In this document: one piece after another, positions 14,893-22,344 of the stretch
Layout of the letters: the number at the start of each line of letters is the position of its first letter
How positions within the stretch are numbered: position 1 is the first letter of the stretch
DNA from: Oscillospiraceae bacterium
Lineage (GTDB): Bacteria; Bacillota; Clostridia; Oscillospirales; Oscillospiraceae
NCBI GenBank assembly: GCA_021768185.1
Contig: JAETNP010000023.1
Coordinates: forward strand, 1-36,856
DNA length: 36,856 nucleotides
Reading direction: 5' to 3'
Translations under genes and position numbers: made by a program
Notes under the pieces: generated by a model
Seen by the model: the letters and a program-made list of their open reading frames with translations, nothing else
Told to the model about the DNA's origin: nothing
Database searches by the model: none

Positions 14893-15927
14893 TTACTGGA
14901 AACGATAGTAGGTCTTTTGATGATACACAGTATCCTTCTTCAGCACGGAACTGGGAAAAGCCGGGTGGTGAGGAGAATCGGGGAAGAACTGGGTCTCCAG
15001 ACAGAATCCCCAGCGCTTGGCGTAGGGCGCGCCACCCTTTCCGGCCGGGCACCCATCCAGATAGTTGCCTGAATAGAACTGAATGCCGGGCAGGGTGGTC
15101 AGCACCTCCAGCGTAATGCCGGTGCGGGGAGACCAGGCCCTGGCCGCCGGTCTCAGGGTCCCATCCCACCCCTTGATGACCCAGTTGTGGTCATAGCCGC
15201 CGGCCAGCGTGAGCTGGTCAAATCCATCGTCCACATGGTCCCCGATGGGAGTGGGCACCCGCAAGTCCATGGGCGTCCCCTCCACCGGGGCCAGCTCTCC
15301 GGTGGGGATGGAGCCCGGGCCGGTGGGGGTATACCGGTCAGCGAAGACCTGGATCTGCTGATCCGAGATCGACCCGCTGTCATGGCCGGAGAGGTTGAAA
15401 TAGCTGTGGTTGGTCAGATTGCACAGGGTGTCCCGGTCACTCTTGGCCTCATAGTCGATCTCCAGCCCGCACTCCGTCAGGGTGTAGGTCACCTTGATAT
15501 CCAACTTGCCGGGATAGCCCTCCTGTCCGTCCGGGCTGGTGAGGGTCAGGACAAGGGTGTTTTCGGTCAGGGCCTCCACGGTCCAAAGTTGTTTGTCAAA
15601 ACCCATGGGGCCGCCGTGGAGGTGGTTGGGGCCGTCGTTGGCCCGGAGGGGATATTCCACACCGTTCAGGGGGAAGGAGGCCCCGCCGATCCGGTTGGCG
15701 TACCGCCCGATGAGGGCCCCTATATATTTGTCCTGGCGGATGTAATCCTCCAGGCTGTCGAACCCCAGGACCACATCGGTCGGCCTGCCATTTTGGTCGG
15801 GGACACGCAGCGTGCGAACCGCCCCGCCGTAAGTAAGGATGGAGCAGGATAGCTCCCCGGCCCGGAGGGTCACTTCTTCTGCGGCCTTTCCATCCGGCAT
15901 GATACCGAAAGATCTTCTTTTCTCCAT
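14893..15927 (-). CDS. galM: Aldose 1-epimerase (mutarotase)
   Basis: A 344-residue GalM-family protein that interconverts alpha and beta anomers of free sugars, useful after glycosidases release sugars for isomerases or kinases. Family marks: YGGAVRTLRVPD, DVVLGFDSLEDY, GRYANRIGGASFPLNG, NHLHGG with the first catalytic-site histidine, TNHSYFNLSG with the second, DHNWVI, and ETQFFPDSPHHPAFPS with the C-terminal catalytic glutamate. ATG 15927 follows GAGAAGG; an upstream in-frame TTG at 15945 would include this ribosome site and is less likely. It lies 27 bases before rhaB and 14 bases after the isomerase-like gene. Specificity for arabinose, galactose or rhamnose cannot be read from sequence. 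Confidence 0.93.
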   Translation of the reverse strand: MEKRRSFGIMPDGKAAEEVTLRAGELSCSILTYGGAVRTLRVPDQNGRPTDVVLGFDSLEDYIRQDKYIGALIGRYANRIGGASFPLNGVEYPLRANDGPNHLHGGPMGFDKQLWTVEALTENTLVLTLTSPDGQEGYPGKLDIKVTYTLTECGLEIDYEAKSDRDTLCNLTNHSYFNLSGHDSGSISDQQIQVFADRYTPTGPGSIPTGELAPVEGTPMDLRVPTPIGDHVDDGFDQLTLAGGYDHNWVIKGWDGTLRPAARAWSPRTGITLEVLTTLPGIQFYSGNYLDGCPAGKGGAPYAKRWGFCLETQFFPDSPHHPAFPSSVLKKDTVYHQKTYYRFQ

Positions 15928-15941
15928 ATTGCTGTACCTTC

Positions 15942-17420
15942 TCAATTCCAGGGATTTTCGGTGGGATAGGGCAGGCTCTTGGGCTGATTCCAGGCGATAT
16001 CCTGCACGCCCAGGAATTTGAAGACCTCAAAGAGAGCCTTGCCGTAGTGGCCGAAGGCCACCGCTCCGTGGTGAGGGTAACGCTTCTGGATCAGCACATG
16101 GCGGTAGAACCGGCCCATCTCATGGATGGCGAAGACCCCGATGCCGCCGAAGGACCCGGTCTTGACGGGCAGCACCTCGCCCTGGGCGATGTAGGAGCGC
16201 AGGTTCCCCTCACTGTCGCACTGGAGGCGGTAGAAGGTGATGTCGCCGGCGGCGATGTCCCCCTCTAAAGTGCCCCGGGTGAAGTCGGGCTCGCTGTCCT
16301 GGGGTTCCAGCAGGCGGTGCTGGATGAGCTGGTACTTCACCGCCCGGTCGGCGCACATCTTGCAGCTGGGGGTGTTGCCGCAGTGGAAGCCCATGAAGGT
16401 GTCGGTGAGGGCGTAGTCAAATTTGCCGCGGATCTCCTTCTCCCACATGGAGGCGGGCACCGAGTTGTTGATGTCCAGCAGGGTCACGGCGTCGCCGGAC
16501 ACACAGGCCCCGATGTACTCGCTGAGGGCGCCGTAGATGTCCACCTCGCAGGCTACGGGGATGCCCCGGGCGGCCAGCCGGGAGTTGACGTAGCAGGGCT
16601 CAAATCCGAACTGGGAGGGGAAGGCGGGCCAGCACTTGTCGGCAAAGGCCACATACTTGCGGGAACCTTTGTGGTTCTCCGCCCAGTCCAGAAGGGTGAG
16701 CTCAAACTGGGCCATCCGCTCCAGAAGGTTCTCGTAGAAGCGGCCCTCGCCCATCTCGGCGCGCATCTCGGCACAGACGCCGGGGATACGGGGGTCATTG
16801 GTGTGCTCCTTGTAGCTTACCAGTAGGTCCAGTTCGGAATTCTCCTCGATCTCCACGCCAATCTCATAGAGACCCTTGATGGGGGCGTTGCAGGCGAAGA
16901 AGTCCTGAGGCCGGGGGCCAAAGGTGATGATCTTCAGGTTCCGAACGCCGATGACCGCCCGGGCGATGGGGACGAACTGGGCGATCATCTTGGCGATGTC
17001 GTCGGCGGTGCCCACGGGGTACTCCGGGATGTAGGCGCTGAGATGCCGCATTCCCAGGTTGTAGGAGCAGTTGAGCATGCCGCAGTAGGCATCGCCCCGA
17101 CCGTTGATTAGGTCGCCGTCCCCCTCGGCGGCCGAGACGAACATGCAGGGGCCGTCGAAGTTCTTGGCAATCAGGGTCTCGGGGGTCTCGGGGCCGAAGT
17201 TGCCCAGAAACACCACCAGGGCGTTGCACGCCTTCTCCTTCACATCGGCCACGGCCCTGAGCATATCCTGCTCATTCTCCACAGTGACGGGGCACTCGTA
17301 GAGGTCGCCCCCCTTGTAGGCGGCGGCAATGGCAGCCCGGCGCTTCTCGCTCAGGGCGATGGGGAAGCAGTCCCGGGAGACGGCGATGAGACCCAGCTTG
17401 ACTTCAGGAATGTTTTTCAT
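15942..17420 (-). CDS. L-fucose/L-arabinose isomerase-family protein
   Basis: A 492-residue cytoplasmic protein of the FucI/AraA-like ketol-isomerase superfamily. Recognisable stretches are VEFLGNFGPET-like VVFLGNFGPETPETLI, DGDLINGRGDAYCGML, FGPRPQDFFACNAP, CWPAFPSQFGFEPCYVNSRLA, CEVDIYGALSEYIG, MGFHCGNTPSC and YPHHGAVAFGHYGKAL. These match the family usually annotated as L-fucose/L-arabinose isomerase, which is distinct from classical AraA. Next to a ribulose-phosphate epimerase and FGGY kinases, its most likely reaction is L-arabinose to L-ribulose; fucose is less likely because no fuculose-phosphate aldolase is present. ATG 17420 follows AGGAGGAG. The substrate call is from context only. 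Confidence 0.85.
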   Translation of the reverse strand: MKNIPEVKLGLIAVSRDCFPIALSEKRRAAIAAAYKGGDLYECPVTVENEQDMLRAVADVKEKACNALVVFLGNFGPETPETLIAKNFDGPCMFVSAAEGDGDLINGRGDAYCGMLNCSYNLGMRHLSAYIPEYPVGTADDIAKMIAQFVPIARAVIGVRNLKIITFGPRPQDFFACNAPIKGLYEIGVEIEENSELDLLVSYKEHTNDPRIPGVCAEMRAEMGEGRFYENLLERMAQFELTLLDWAENHKGSRKYVAFADKCWPAFPSQFGFEPCYVNSRLAARGIPVACEVDIYGALSEYIGACVSGDAVTLLDINNSVPASMWEKEIRGKFDYALTDTFMGFHCGNTPSCKMCADRAVKYQLIQHRLLEPQDSEPDFTRGTLEGDIAAGDITFYRLQCDSEGNLRSYIAQGEVLPVKTGSFGGIGVFAIHEMGRFYRHVLIQKRYPHHGAVAFGHYGKALFEVFKFLGVQDIAWNQPKSLPYPTENPWN

Positions 17421-17431
17421 AAAGACTCCTC

Positions 17432-18912
17432 CTATTCTTGTTTGAACCAGCCCTTCAGGGCCGGATAGAGTTGGCGAAACTTCCGGTAACACTCTTCGTA
17501 CCGTGCGGTGAGGGCCGGATCGAGCTCCACGGTGCCGGCCACCTTCACCAGGGCATGGCAGGCTGTTTGGACACTCTCAAATGCTCCGCAGCCCACCATG
17601 GCCAGCAGAGCGCCGCCGTAGCCGGGGCCCTGCTCAGTCCGGGGCAGATCCAGAGGGATCCCCAGCACGTTGGCCAGAATGGTCCGCCACAGGGGGCTTT
17701 TCGCTCCGCCGCCGCAGAGCATACTGCGGGGGATGGAGATGCCCAGGCTCTTTGCCACCTCGAAGCTGTCCCGGATGGCGAAGGCCACCCCCTCCAGTAC
17801 TGCCTGGACCATGTCGGCCCGGGTGGTGTCCATGGTCATGCCCACAAAGGCTCCCCGGGCGTCGGTATCGTTGATGGGGGAGCGCTCCCCCATGAGGTAG
17901 GGCAGGAAGTACACCTGGTTCCGGCCCAGCCTGTCGGTCCCGATGGGCTTTTGCTCCGCCGGGTAGTCGTCTGTGTTCAGGATCTCCTCACACCACCACT
18001 TGTTGCAGGAGGCTGCCGAGAGCATACACCCCATCAGGTGCCAGCCACCGTCGGCGTGGGCGAAGGCGTGGAGGGCGTTGTTGGGGTCCACGCCGAACCG
18101 GTCTGAGCTGATGAAGATGGTACCCGAGGTCCCCAGGGAGATGTTGCAGCCCCCGGCCCCCACTACGCCGGTGCCCACCGCCGCGTTCGCATTGTCCCCG
18201 CTCCGGCGCACACCTTCGCGGAGGTTGGCAATCCCAGAGCCTTTGCCGCGTCCGGCTTGAGAGTGCCCACCACCTCCCAGCTCTCGTACAGCCTGGGAAG
18301 CTGCTGTTCCGTCACGCCGCAGAGGGCGCACATTTCGCGGCTCCAGCGCTTATGTTCTACGTCCAGCAACAGCATCCCGGAAGCGTCCGAGTAGTCCGTG
18401 CAGTGGACGCCTGTCAGCTTGTAGTTGATGTAGTCCTTGGGCAGCATGATCTTGTGGATCTTGGCAAAGTTATCCGGCTCATGCTCCCGCATCCAGAGGA
18501 GCTTGGGAGCGGTGAAGCCGGCGAAGGCGATATTGGCGGTGTATTGGCTCAGCTTGTCCCGGCCGACTTCGTTGTTGAGGTAGTCCACCTGGGCCGCCGT
18601 GCGGCCATCGTTCCACAGAATGGCAGGGCGGATGACTTCATCGTGCTCGTCCAGCGCCACCAGGCCGTGCATCTGGCCGCCGCAGCCCATCCCGGCCACC
18701 TGGTTTGGATCGAAGCCGGTAAGTAAGTAGGGCACACCCTCCAGCACCGCATCCCACCAGTCCTCCGGCCGCTGTTCGCTCCACCCCGGCTGGGGGAAGG
18801 ACAGGGAGTATTCCCGGGTCACTTCGTTCAGGACTGCGCCATTTTCGTCCACCAGCAGCAGCTTGCAGGCCGAGGTACCCAGGTCGATGCCGATATACAG
18901 CTTGTCTCTCAT
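17432..18912 (-). pseudogene. xylB: Xylulokinase-like FGGY kinase with a frameshift
   Basis: Two overlapping frames together make one complete FGGY kinase of about 490 residues. The first (from ATG 18912, after GGGAGGG) begins YIGIDLGTSACKLLLVDENG and runs through GCGGQMHGLVALDEH and PAILWNDGRTAAQ. The second carries NISLGTSGTIF, YFLPYLMGERSPIND and MLCGGGAKSPLW to the end. The break is in the hinge motif CAGAGDNANAA, at four Cs (18196-18199 on the plus strand); one more C restores the frame. As written, translation would stop soon after GAGTMRTRRW. XylB enzymes phosphorylate D-xylulose, and related ones L-ribulose. A sequencing indel is a real alternative to decay, because everything else is intact and the next gene upstream has the same kind of defect. 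Confidence 0.85.
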
Positions 18913-18941
18913 TCGGATCCCTCCCATTTTGCGTATCGGGG

Positions 18942-19630
18942 CTATCCCTGTCCATAATAGGCGTTTTTGCCGTGCTTGCGGAGGTAGTGCTTATCCAGCA
19001 GCTCCTGCTGCATGGGGCCTTTCTCTGGCTCCAGCATCAGGGCGTGGAAGTCCATGAAGGCCACCTCCTCCAGCACCACGGCGTTGTGGACCGCCTCCAT
19101 GGGGTCCTTGCCCCAGGCGAAGGGCCCGTGGCTGTGGACCAGGACGGCCGGGATGGCCGCCGGGTCCTTGTTCCGGAAGGTCTCGATGATGACCTTGCCC
19201 GTCTCCTTCTCATACTCACCCCGGATCTCCTCCGGGGTCATTTTGCGTGTGCAGGGGATCTCCCCGTAGAAATAGTCCCCCTGGGTGGTGCCCATGGCGG
19301 GGATGCCCCGGCCGGCCTGGGCAAAGGTGGTGGCCCAGCGGGAGTGGGTGTGGACCACCCCGCCGCACTCCGGGAAGGCACGGTACAACTCGACGTGGGT
19401 GGGGTGTCGCTGGAGGGCTTCCACTTGCCCTCCACCACTTTGCCGTCCAGATCGACCACCACCATATCCCCGGCGGTCATGCCCTCGTAGGGCACCCCGG
19501 AGGGCTTGATGACAACCAGGCCACGGTCCCGGTCCACGCCGGATACGTTGCCCCAGGTGAAGGTGACGAGGCCGTATTTGGGCAGAAGCAGATTTGCTTC
19601 CAAAACCTGTTGTTTCAGGGCTTCTAACAT
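18942..19630 (-). pseudogene. araD: L-ribulose-5-phosphate 4-epimerase with a frameshift
   Basis: Two frames combine into one AraD of about 230 residues, the normal family size. This enzyme converts L-ribulose 5-phosphate to D-xylulose 5-phosphate at the end of the arabinose pathway. The first frame holds [31 protein letters not shown] and ends near KWKPSSDTP. The second resumes at [24 protein letters not shown] with the zinc-binding HTH, then [10 protein letters not shown] and [11 protein letters not shown]. The break is at four Gs (19401-19404, plus strand) where five would give SSDTPTHVELY. ATG 19630 or 19633 follows GAGG. It may be an assembly homopolymer error; if true, the arabinose route would be broken here. 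Confidence 0.88.
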
Positions 19631-19650
19631 CATTGCACCTCGTTTCATTG

Positions 19651-19705
19651 TGTAGGGGCGCACAATGTGCGCCCGCAGGGTGGGCGGACACTGTCCGCCC
19701 CTACA
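19651..19705. repeat. Double-palindrome intergenic repeat
   Basis: Ten-base terminal inverted repeats, TGTAGGGGCG and CGCCCCTACA, enclose two perfect nine-base hairpins, GGGCGCACA/TGTGCGCCC and GGGCGGACA/TGTCCGCCC. It lies in the only long gap between the FGGY kinase and the epimerase. The form is that of a small dispersed palindromic element (REP/MITE-like); I believe such GTAGGGGCG repeats are common in Oscillospiraceae. In the transcript it would fold strongly and could pause, process or protect mRNA. Confidence 0.8.
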
Positions 19706-19714
19706 TACCCGGTT

Positions 19715-21250
19715 TTACAGGACAGATACAGCGGTTTTCTCTACGTCCAGCAGAGCCTTATACCGCTCCATGTAGGTGTTGAAGCCCGCCACCGTCTCAG
19801 CGTCCGGTGAAACCGTGGAACCAGTCACGTTACGGAATACCCGGATATTCAGGTAATTCTCCAGAGTCTCACCCGCCGCCTTGTTCCGCATGTAGGCGGC
19901 CAGGAGAGCCATGCCGTAGGGCCCGCCCTCCCCGGCGGTGTCCATGCAGGTCACCGGGGACTGGCAGGCGGCGGCCATGTACTTCTGTCCCACCAGGGAC
20001 GTCTTGAACAGCCCACCGTGTCCGGTGAGGGTGTCGATGGCCACCCCCTCGGCCGCCAGAATATCCATCCCGATCTTCAAAGTCGCCATGGTGGAATAGA
20101 GCTGGGCCCGGAGGAAGTTGGCCAGGGTAAACTTTGCTTCTGGGCCTCTAACTACCAAAGGCCGGCCCTCGTCCATGTGGGTCACGCCCTCTCCGGCCAG
20201 GTAATTGCACACTGTGACCCCGCCGCAGTCCGGGGCCCCTTCCAGGCTCTTTTCGTAGAGTTTTGTGTAGAGTTCCCCGGTGTCAGGGGAAACTCCGAAA
20301 AGCCCCGCGGTCTCTTTCAGGACTCCCGCCCAGGCGTTGGTATCATTGGTGCAGTTGTTGCAGTGGACCATGGCCACCGGCTTGCCGGTGGGGGTGGTCA
20401 CCAGGTCGATCTCCTCGTAGACCTTGCGGAGGGGCCGCTCCAGCACTACCATGGAGAAGATGGAGGTGCCGGCAGACACGTTCCCCGTCCGGGGGGCCAC
20501 GGCGTTGGTGGCCGTCATGCCGGTGCCCGCGTCCCCCTCCGGGGGACAGAAAGGGATGCCCGGAGAGAGCAGGCCTCCCAGCAGGGTGGCACCTTCTGTT
20601 GTCAGGACCCCGGCAGGCTCTCCCGCAGTCAGCACCTGGGGAAGGATGTCCTCCAACTTCCAGGGGAGGTCCCGGTCCCTCACCAGGTTGGCGAACTTTT
20701 TCAGCATCTCCCTGTCATAGCACAGCTTGTCGCTGTCGATGGGGAACATGCCGGAGGCCTCGCCAACCCCCACGGCGTTCACGCCGGTGAGCCTATAGTG
20801 GACATACCCGGCCAGGGTGGTAATATGGGCGATGCGGGAGACATGTTCCTCTCCGTTCAAAATGGCCTGATAGAGGTGGGCGATGCTCCACCGCTGGGGG
20901 ATGTTGAAGCCAAAGAGGGCGGTCAGTTCGGCCGCGGCCTGGGCGGTCATGGTGTTCTGCCAGGTACGGAAGGGGGTGAGCAGGTTCCAGTCCCTATCGA
21001 AGGCCAGGTAGCCGTGCATCATGGCAGAGACTCCCATGGCCGTGATCTGCTCCCGGTGTTCCACTCCGGCCAGGGTCGCCTTCAGCCCGGTCCAGACCTC
21101 TTTTAGGTCATAGGTCCAGACCCCGTTTTCATAGCTGCTGGCCCAGGTGTAGTCCCCGGATGAGACCGGCTTAAAGTTGTTATCGATGGCCACCGCCTTG
21201 ATGCGGGTGGAGCCAAGCTCGATGCCCAGGATGGTGCTTTCCGTGTCCAT
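19715..21250 (-). CDS. FGGY-family carbohydrate kinase (probable L-ribulokinase)
   Basis: A 511-residue FGGY kinase distinct from the XylB-like one. ILGIELGSTRIKAVAIDNNF is the phosphate loop. MGVSAMMHGYLAFD and TWQNTMT follow, then the second domain with EGDAGTGMTATNAVAPRTGNVSAG-type sequence, HCNNCTNDTNAW, DTLTGHGGLFKT and DTAGEGGPYGMALL (adenosine-site region). It is intact. Lying just before araD and the isomerase-like gene on the same transcript, its likely substrate is L-ribulose, giving L-ribulose 5-phosphate; D-xylulose is an alternative. ATG 21250 follows GGAGGGG, 11 bases after the GH43-like gene. The substrate is inferred from neighbours; the family is clear. Confidence 0.88.
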   Translation of the reverse strand: MDTESTILGIELGSTRIKAVAIDNNFKPVSSGDYTWASSYENGVWTYDLKEVWTGLKATLAGVEHREQITAMGVSAMMHGYLAFDRDWNLLTPFRTWQNTMTAQAAAELTALFGFNIPQRWSIAHLYQAILNGEEHVSRIAHITTLAGYVHYRLTGVNAVGVGEASGMFPIDSDKLCYDREMLKKFANLVRDRDLPWKLEDILPQVLTAGEPAGVLTTEGATLLGGLLSPGIPFCPPEGDAGTGMTATNAVAPRTGNVSAGTSIFSMVVLERPLRKVYEEIDLVTTPTGKPVAMVHCNNCTNDTNAWAGVLKETAGLFGVSPDTGELYTKLYEKSLEGAPDCGGVTVCNYLAGEGVTHMDEGRPLVVRGPEAKFTLANFLRAQLYSTMATLKIGMDILAAEGVAIDTLTGHGGLFKTSLVGQKYMAAACQSPVTCMDTAGEGGPYGMALLAAYMRNKAAGETLENYLNIRVFRNVTGSTVSPDAETVAGFNTYMERYKALLDVEKTAVSVL

Positions 21251-21261
21251 TTGATCCCCTC

Positions 21262-22332
21262 CTAATTGAAATCTTCGATCCTCCACTCCGCGTGCCAGCG
21301 AACGATCGGCTTGTCGCCCTCCCACTCCATGGGGATCCAGACATAGCGGGAGATGGCGATATTCTCTTTGTGGCGCTGCTCCGTTTCGGGCAGGGGGACT
21401 GCCTCCTTGGGAGACGGATCCGGCTGATAGTCCTTGAAGTGCCGCTCCATGCCGGAGATGATCTGCCTGGCCATGGGCTTGATATACCACTGGGGCATCC
21501 AGCGGTCGGCGCAGGCGATGTACCGGCCCGTGCCGGGGAGGCGGATCACGCTGGTGATCTGAGAATTAAAGGTGGTAGCGCTCTTATCGCCGATGCAGGG
21601 ATCTCCCAGGTCGGTGTATTCCCCATGGGGGTCCGTGAACACGCAGACCTTAGAGGGATTGGGGTAATATCCGCTGGTGCCCGAGGTGAACAGGTAGCGC
21701 TTCCCGTTCCGCTCGAAGTAGGTGGGCGCCTCCCGGGTGAGGGGCGGCCGCAGGCCGTCATAGTGGACGGAATACTCCCCGGTGACGGCGGTATAATCGT
21801 CCGTCAGGGTGGCGCAGATCAGCTGGAAATGAGGCCGGTCAAACCAGATATAAGCCCGCCCGTCCGGGTCGGCATGGAGGCAGAAGTCGCCGGTGTCCAT
21901 GTCCAGAGGCTTGTGGATCTTCCGGACGAAGGTGTACGGCCCTTCCAGCCGATCCGCCGTCAGCACAGACATGAACTGGCTGATCTCACCCCCCATGATC
22001 TTCAGCCAGGCCACATATTTCCCGGTTTTCTCGCAGTAGAGAATGTGAGGACGGTCCATGCAGTAAGTGGGATGAAGCGGACTGGTCAGATCGTTCGGCT
22101 GAGGCGGGATGATGAGGCCCTTGTCCGTCCAGTTGTAAAGGTCGGGGGAGGTATAAAGACGCACGCCCCAGTGCCAGATATTTCCCTTGCCGTCCGACTT
22201 TTCCTTATTTTCGCCGTACCAGTACCAGAGCCCTTCTGTCTCGTTCCGGAAGACGGAAAAGCCGTGGGCCTGGATGGGCTTGCCGTTGGTGTCCAGCCAG
22301 AGCTGGCCGGGCCGGATGCTTTGATATGCCAT
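21262..22332 (-). CDS. GH43-type protein resembling exo-beta-1,3-galactanases
   Basis: A 356-residue five-bladed beta-propeller glycosidase without a signal peptide. The pattern LDTNGKPIQAHGFSVF...WYWYGENKE is that of the GH43_24/GH43_34 branch, known for exo-beta-1,3-galactanases of arabinogalactan breakdown. Further matches are MDRPHILYCEKTGKYVAWLK, DPDGRAYIWFD, TREAPTYFERNGKRYLFTSG with the probable acid Glu201, and NSQIT with Gln258, a residue that replaces the usual Asp base in this branch. Where I recall a Glu before RP in characterised enzymes, this protein has Asp93. Subfamily placement is from remembered motifs. It lies 11-12 bases from both neighbours, so it belongs to the operon. 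Confidence 0.75.
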   Translation of the reverse strand: MAYQSIRPGQLWLDTNGKPIQAHGFSVFRNETEGLWYWYGENKEKSDGKGNIWHWGVRLYTSPDLYNWTDKGLIIPPQPNDLTSPLHPTYCMDRPHILYCEKTGKYVAWLKIMGGEISQFMSVLTADRLEGPYTFVRKIHKPLDMDTGDFCLHADPDGRAYIWFDRPHFQLICATLTDDYTAVTGEYSVHYDGLRPPLTREAPTYFERNGKRYLFTSGTSGYYPNPSKVCVFTDPHGEYTDLGDPCIGDKSATTFNSQITSVIRLPGTGRYIACADRWMPQWYIKPMARQIISGMERHFKDYQPDPSPKEAVPLPETEQRHKENIAISRYVWIPMEWEGDKPIVRWHAEWRIEDFN

Positions 22333-22344
22333 ACGTTTATCCTC

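Noticed and set aside
15942..17420. Fucose utilisation locus, because of the fucose-isomerase-like protein
   Set aside because: No fuculose-1-phosphate aldolase or alpha-fucosidase is present, while an arabinose-type epimerase and kinases are adjacent.
19651..19705. CRISPR-like repeat
   Set aside because: Only one unit with inner palindromes, no spacer series and no cas genes anywhere in the window.
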